DNA of 64,000 nt, taken from Natronorubrum sediminis (lineage in GTDB: Archaea > Halobacteriota > Halobacteria > Halobacteriales > Natrialbaceae). Position numbers and translations under genes: made by a program. Shown one piece after another: positions 61,074 through 64,000 of this stretch (its first letter is position 1; each line of letters opens with the position of its first letter). The notes below the pieces were generated by a model. That model saw only the letters and a program-made list of their open reading frames with translations, was not told where the DNA came from and searched no databases. The stretch lies in the NCBI RefSeq assembly GCF_900108095.1, contig NZ_FNWL01000002.1, positions 1,018,681 through 1,082,680 on the forward strand, in the 5' to 3' direction.

Positions 61074-61648
61074 CGGGTCGGATTCGATTGGACGAGGACC
61101 GACTCGAGAACGCCGCCTTGCTCCTGGTCGACCTCCAGACGGGCTTCGACGACCCCGCGTGGGGTGAGCGAAACAATCCGGACGCGGAAGCGAACGCCAC
61201 GCGAGTGCTCGAGCACTGGCGAGAAAACAGGCGACCACTCGTCCACGTGCGCCACGGTTCGACGGAGCCCGAGTCGCCGCTGCGACCCGAGGAAGCCGGG
61301 TTCGCGTTCAAGTCAGAGACGGCCCCGCTCGAGGACGAGCGGACGGTGACCAAGTCGGTCAACAGCGCGTTCATCGGCACGGATCTCGAGGCGTGGCTCC
61401 ACGAACGCGGCATCGAAACGGTCGTCCTCGTCGGTCTGACGACGGATCACTGCGTCTCGACGAGCACCCGAATGGCCGACAACCTCGGGTTCGAGCCGGT
61501 CGTCGTCGCCGACGCGACCGCGACGTTCGACCGCGAGTTCGACGGTCGTGAGTTCGACGCCGAAACGGTCCATCAGACGGCGCTGGCCCACCTCGAGGGC
61601 GAGTTCGCGACTATCGGAGACACTGACGAACTAGTGGGTTCTGAGTAG
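61070..61648 (+). CDS. Isochorismatase-like cysteine hydrolase
   Basis: The 192-residue protein of the isochorismatase/nicotinamidase-like fold has the catalytic triad Asp21 ([10 protein letters not shown]), Lys95 ([11 protein letters not shown]) and Cys128 ([18 protein letters not shown]). It uses a GTG start overlapping the stop of the YqcI/YcgG gene by 4 bases, so it is coupled with it. It could hydrolyse an amide, carbamoyl or related bond in a product of that enzyme. The exact substrate is unknown; nicotinamidase and N-carbamoylsarcosine amidase are related families. Confidence 0.9.
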   Translation: MTGRIRLDEDRLENAALLLVDLQTGFDDPAWGERNNPDAEANATRVLEHWRENRRPLVHVRHGSTEPESPLRPEEAGFAFKSETAPLEDERTVTKSVNSAFIGTDLEAWLHERGIETVVLVGLTTDHCVSTSTRMADNLGFEPVVVADATATFDREFDGREFDAETVHQTALAHLEGEFATIGDTDELVGSE

Positions 61649-61697
61649 ATCCACGACCCGAGTAGCGAATATCGGGTTCGAATAGGTGCCTGGTCCC

Positions 61698-62564
61698 TCA
61701 AACGGTCCCGAGACCCTCTACCGCTGCGACGATCACCAGTGTCGCGACGAACCCGACGGTCGCACCCGAGAAGAGTTCGGGATGTCCGCGTCGAGGCAAC
61801 GATCGGCCAGCTTCGAGACCCGCCGGGAGGAATTCGACGACGGCGAGGTAGAACAATGCGCCCGCTGCGAAGCCGAAGCTCACGGCGAGTACGCCCTCGA
61901 GCGTGCTGACGAAGTAGTAGGCGGCGACCGCGCCGATGGGCTGGGGCAGGCCGGAGAAGACGGCCCAGCCGACCACTTTCCAGCGACTCATTCCGTAGGC
62001 GATCAGCGGGATGGCGATCGCGAGCCCTTCGGGAACGTTCAGGATAGAGATAGTAATCCCGACGAAGACCGCCAGTGCGGGGAGTTCGACGCCGGCGACG
62101 GTAACGCCGGGGTCCGAACCGAGATCGACGAACGAGACGCCGACGGCGATCCCCTCCGGGATGCTGTGGATCGTCATCACGGCGACGGTCAACACGACCG
62201 TTCGCGGATCGACGGCCGATACCGAGTGCGGGGCGAACTCGTAGCCGGAGACGAGTCGATCGGAGAGGAAGACGAACGCGACGCCGACGGCTGTACCGAC
62301 CAGCACGTGCGATATCGCTCCTTCGGTGAGCGCTTCGCCGACCAGTCCAAACAGGGAGGCCGAGAGCAAAATGCCGAGGGCGAGTCCCCACAACACGACG
62401 AGCCACCGGTCGGCGATCTGTCGGACGACGAAGAACGGAGCGACGCCTACACCCGTGGCAAGCGCGGTGACGAGGCCGACGACGAAGACGATCGAGAGTT
62501 CAGTGGCGAGCGTCATCGAGGAGAGACCAACGGTTCTAGTCTCGTGATCGATCTCCGTACCCAT
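61698..62564 (-). CDS. ZIP-family metal transporter
   Basis: The 288-residue membrane protein has about eight helices and the two hallmark motifs HSIPEGIAVGVSF and NVPEGLAIAIPL in helices 4 and 5. These hold the metal-binding histidines and acidic residues of ZIP carriers. The N-terminus starts MGTEIDHETRT. Zinc or another divalent metal is the likely cargo. It is convergent with the isochorismatase-like gene and divergent from coaD. Confidence 0.9.
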   Translation of the reverse strand: MGTEIDHETRTVGLSSMTLATELSIVFVVGLVTALATGVGVAPFFVVRQIADRWLVVLWGLALGILLSASLFGLVGEALTEGAISHVLVGTAVGVAFVFLSDRLVSGYEFAPHSVSAVDPRTVVLTVAVMTIHSIPEGIAVGVSFVDLGSDPGVTVAGVELPALAVFVGITISILNVPEGLAIAIPLIAYGMSRWKVVGWAVFSGLPQPIGAVAAYYFVSTLEGVLAVSFGFAAGALFYLAVVEFLPAGLEAGRSLPRRGHPELFSGATVGFVATLVIVAAVEGLGTV

Positions 62565-62685
62565 ATATTGCGGTTACTCGGCGTGGTGCGGTTACTCGGC
62601 GTAACGTTCAGAAGGTATTCGACGTCGCATCCGGATTTGACCCGTAGCGGTCCGGACCGAATTCACCGGTCGAGAGAACGTGACA

Positions 62686-62691
62686 CATATA
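62686..62691 (+). promoter_or_regulatory. TATA box of coaD
   Basis: CATATA is centred 28 bases before the ATG at 62716, the spacing of a leaderless mRNA. It decides the start over the in-frame codon at 62680. Confidence 0.6.
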
Positions 62692-62715
62692 GCCCTCCCC
62701 GTTGCCGGAAGTCGT

Positions 62716-63183
62716 ATGCACGTCGCAGTCGCCGGCACGTTCGGTCCGCTGCACGACGGACACCGGACCCTCTTCGAGCACGCGCTTCGCTTTGGCACCG
62801 ACGGTGTCGTCGTCGGCCTGACGAGCGACGACATGGCACGCGAAACGCGCCAGCAGTCCCGGGAGGTCCTCTCGTTCGACGACCGAGTTCGCGGGGTCAC
62901 CGACGCCGTCGCCGACCTCGACGAGTGGAATCGCGACGTCGACGTCCACGAACTCTCGAGCGAGTACGACATCGCCGAAGACGACCCCTCGATCGACGCC
63001 CTCGTCGTCTCGCCCGAGACGGCACCCGAACTCGAGCAGGTCAACGACCGACGCCGGGAACGCGGCCTCGAGCCGATCTCGGGAATCGTCGCGCCCTACG
63101 TCCTCGCGGACGACGGCGACCGAATCTCCTCGACGCGGATCGTCGCCGGAGAGATCGACGAACACGGGACTATCCTCGAGTGA
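62716..63183 (+). CDS. coaD: Phosphopantetheine adenylyltransferase (archaeal type)
   Basis: The enzyme adenylates 4'-phosphopantetheine to dephospho-CoA, the penultimate step of coenzyme A synthesis. The 155-residue protein has the nucleotidyltransferase motif GTFGPLHDGH at residues 7-16 and ISSTRI near 140, with archaeal sequence between them. The start is at 62716 because of the TATA box 28 bases upstream. The next gene is 100 bases away on the same strand. Confidence 0.92.
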   Translation: MHVAVAGTFGPLHDGHRTLFEHALRFGTDGVVVGLTSDDMARETRQQSREVLSFDDRVRGVTDAVADLDEWNRDVDVHELSSEYDIAEDDPSIDALVVSPETAPELEQVNDRRRERGLEPISGIVAPYVLADDGDRISSTRIVAGEIDEHGTILE

Positions 63184-63283
63184 CGGATCCGTCACGTCAC
63201 ACCGAACGCGAGGGGTTCGACGGACCACCGAAGACGTTTCGACGACGCAACAGTAATGAGCCGCGAGACTGTCGTTTGAACCA

Positions 63284-63688
63284 ATGAGTGCAGATCGGTG
63301 GCCGTTGCTCGTCGTGCTCCTGATCAGCGCGTCGCTCGTAACGCTGGTGATCCACCTCTCGTTCGTCCCGCGGTACTTCCCAGAGGACGTGTTTACGACC
63401 GGACTCGCACTCGTTTCCGGGTGGGCGACGTACACGCTCGCGTTCTACGCGGCAGGACGACTCGGGTCCAAGCCAGCGGACCTCCCCAGTATGCGACTCG
63501 CCGACATCGGGATCGCGCTCTTTCTCATCTCGGTGTTGCTCGCGGCGGCGCTCGATACGTTTGGATTCCCGCCGGAAGCGATCCTCGAGGCGTACGTCCT
63601 GCCGGCGATCGGCGTCTACATCGGCCTCGCGTTGTTCGGCTGGTCGATCGGCCGACGCACCGAGGCGATCAACGAGATCGTCCGGTGA
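63284..63688 (+). CDS. Four-helix haloarchaeal membrane protein, unknown function
   Basis: The 134-residue protein has four hydrophobic segments: LLVVLLISASLVTLVIHLSF, FTTGLALVSGWATYTLAFYA, IGIALFLISVLLAAALDTF and LPAIGVYIGLALFGWSI. The N-terminus starts MSADRWP. No family motif is recognised. Short membrane proteins like this one are widespread in haloarchaea. It follows coaD on the same strand by 100 bases and precedes the repeat-rich end of the window. Confidence 0.65.
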   Translation: MSADRWPLLVVLLISASLVTLVIHLSFVPRYFPEDVFTTGLALVSGWATYTLAFYAAGRLGSKPADLPSMRLADIGIALFLISVLLAAALDTFGFPPEAILEAYVLPAIGVYIGLALFGWSIGRRTEAINEIVR

Positions 63689-63803
63689 TCGGGTCGAAGC
63701 CGACCGCCTCTCCGTCAGGGCCCTCGAGTTCGTGTCTCCCAGACCGATGAAGCGGACACTATAGGTGGACGACGGATCAGTTTGGACCGACCATTCTTCC
63801 TGC

Positions 63804-63911
63804 GGTGGCGCGCGCTGTCGGACGACCGAGCGTAAGCGAGGGCAGTCGACGATGCCGCGCGAGGGGCGAACGAACGCAGTGAGTGAGTCGGCTGGGGAGG
63901 GGGTGGCGATC
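63804..63911 (+). repeat. Dispersed intergenic repeat, copy C
   Basis: It opens GGTGGCGCGCGCTG and ends GCGCGAGGGGCGAACGAACG, then GGCTGGGGAGGGGGTGG, matching copies A and B at head and tail. The middle hairpin is diverged and no clean stem is visible. It is immediately followed by a 28-bp tandem array. Confidence 0.65.
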
Positions 63912-63916
63912 CCGTG

Positions 63917-64000
63917 TGTTCGTGCGAGCAGGACGCGTTTCGGATGTTCGTGCGAGCAGGACGCGTTTCGGATGTTCGTGCGAGCAGGACGCGTTTCGGA
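63917..64000. repeat. 28-bp tandem repeat, at least three identical units
   Basis: There are three identical 28-base units at 63917-63944, 63945-63972 and 63973-64000. Each starts TGTTCGTGCGAGCAGG and ends ACGCGTTTCGGA. The array is cut by the window end, so the true copy number is unknown. There are no spacers, so it is not CRISPR. Confidence 0.9.

Larger units (their letters stand above)
63689..64000. other. Gene-free end region with repeats
   Basis: No protein gene is seen. It contains copy C of the dispersed repeat (63804-63911) and a 28-bp tandem array (63917-64000) that runs to the window edge. Confidence 0.5.

Noticed and set aside
63917..64000. CRISPR array
   Set aside because: Units are directly contiguous without spacers and no cas gene is near.

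Overview
The window is chromosomal DNA from a halophilic archaeon (Halobacteria), probably of the Natrialbales/Natrialbaceae type. The proteins are very acidic, GC is high, and CTCGAG hexamers are very common. TATA-like elements lie about 27 bases before start codons, which points to leaderless mRNAs. The core genes are archaeal or haloarchaeal: thermosome, Kae1-Bud32 fusion, S24e, S27ae, EF-1alpha-S10, SepF, MutS/MutL, RNB-only RNase R, Bat-type HTH and F420-type LLM oxidoreductases. No integrase, transposase, CRISPR array or rRNA was found.

Layout. 0-15 kb: acyl-CoA synthetase, LLM oxidoreductase, divergent glnA/lrp, thermosome, SRAP peptidase, tRNA-Ser with a duplicated 3' end beside it, RidA, a six-PAS histidine kinase and threonine ammonia-lyase. 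15-27 kb: a sodium:solute symporter with a small membrane partner, citrate synthase, SepF, a DUF1028 protein, a PUA protein, RNase R, a GNAT acetyltransferase, KDG kinase, RtcA and an MFS transporter. 27-38 kb: MutL, a DHDPS/KDG-aldolase-like enzyme, an SDR, a MOSC protein, MutS, a CsaA-like protein, a second LLM enzyme and a ThiD-ThiN fusion. 38-50 kb: a repeat-rich gene-free island, an AIR-synthase-like protein, a MOT1-type transporter, a small ORF overlapping a PIN-like gene, an ITPase, Kae1-Bud32/S27ae/S24e, a BNR-repeat protein, a Bat-type regulator, tRNA-Ala and a rhomboid protease. 50-64 kb: S10/EF-1alpha, homoserine dehydrogenase with an ACT protein, NifU, a Tat-exported LVIVD protein, a ROK kinase, a DHFR-like protein, two tandem universal stress proteins, then SDR, MOSC, YqcI/YcgG and isochorismatase-like genes, a ZIP transporter, CoaD and a second copy of the dispersed repeat next to a 28-bp tandem array.

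Functional links. The hom/ACT pair and ilvA belong to the aspartate-threonine-isoleucine route. KDG kinase, the KDG/KDPG-aldolase-like enzyme and the ROK kinase fit semi-phosphorylative Entner-Doudoroff sugar use. The symporter and citrate synthase, which lie next to each other, would fit uptake and oxidation of a small organic acid such as acetate. glnA with lrp is a known haloarchaeal nitrogen pair. MutS and MutL lie about 2.8 kb apart on the same strand.

The most unusual non-coding signal is a dispersed intergenic repeat: two inverted copies at 38.0-38.5 kb, one at 63.8 kb and a partial one at 30.6 kb. Its hairpin shows compensatory base changes, and it is associated with 14-bp and 28-bp tandem repeats. 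Duplicated tRNA 3' ends beside tRNA-Ser and tRNA-Ala look like scars of past integration. The most interesting protein-level context is the YqcI/YcgG-isochorismatase-MOSC block at 59.7-61.6 kb.
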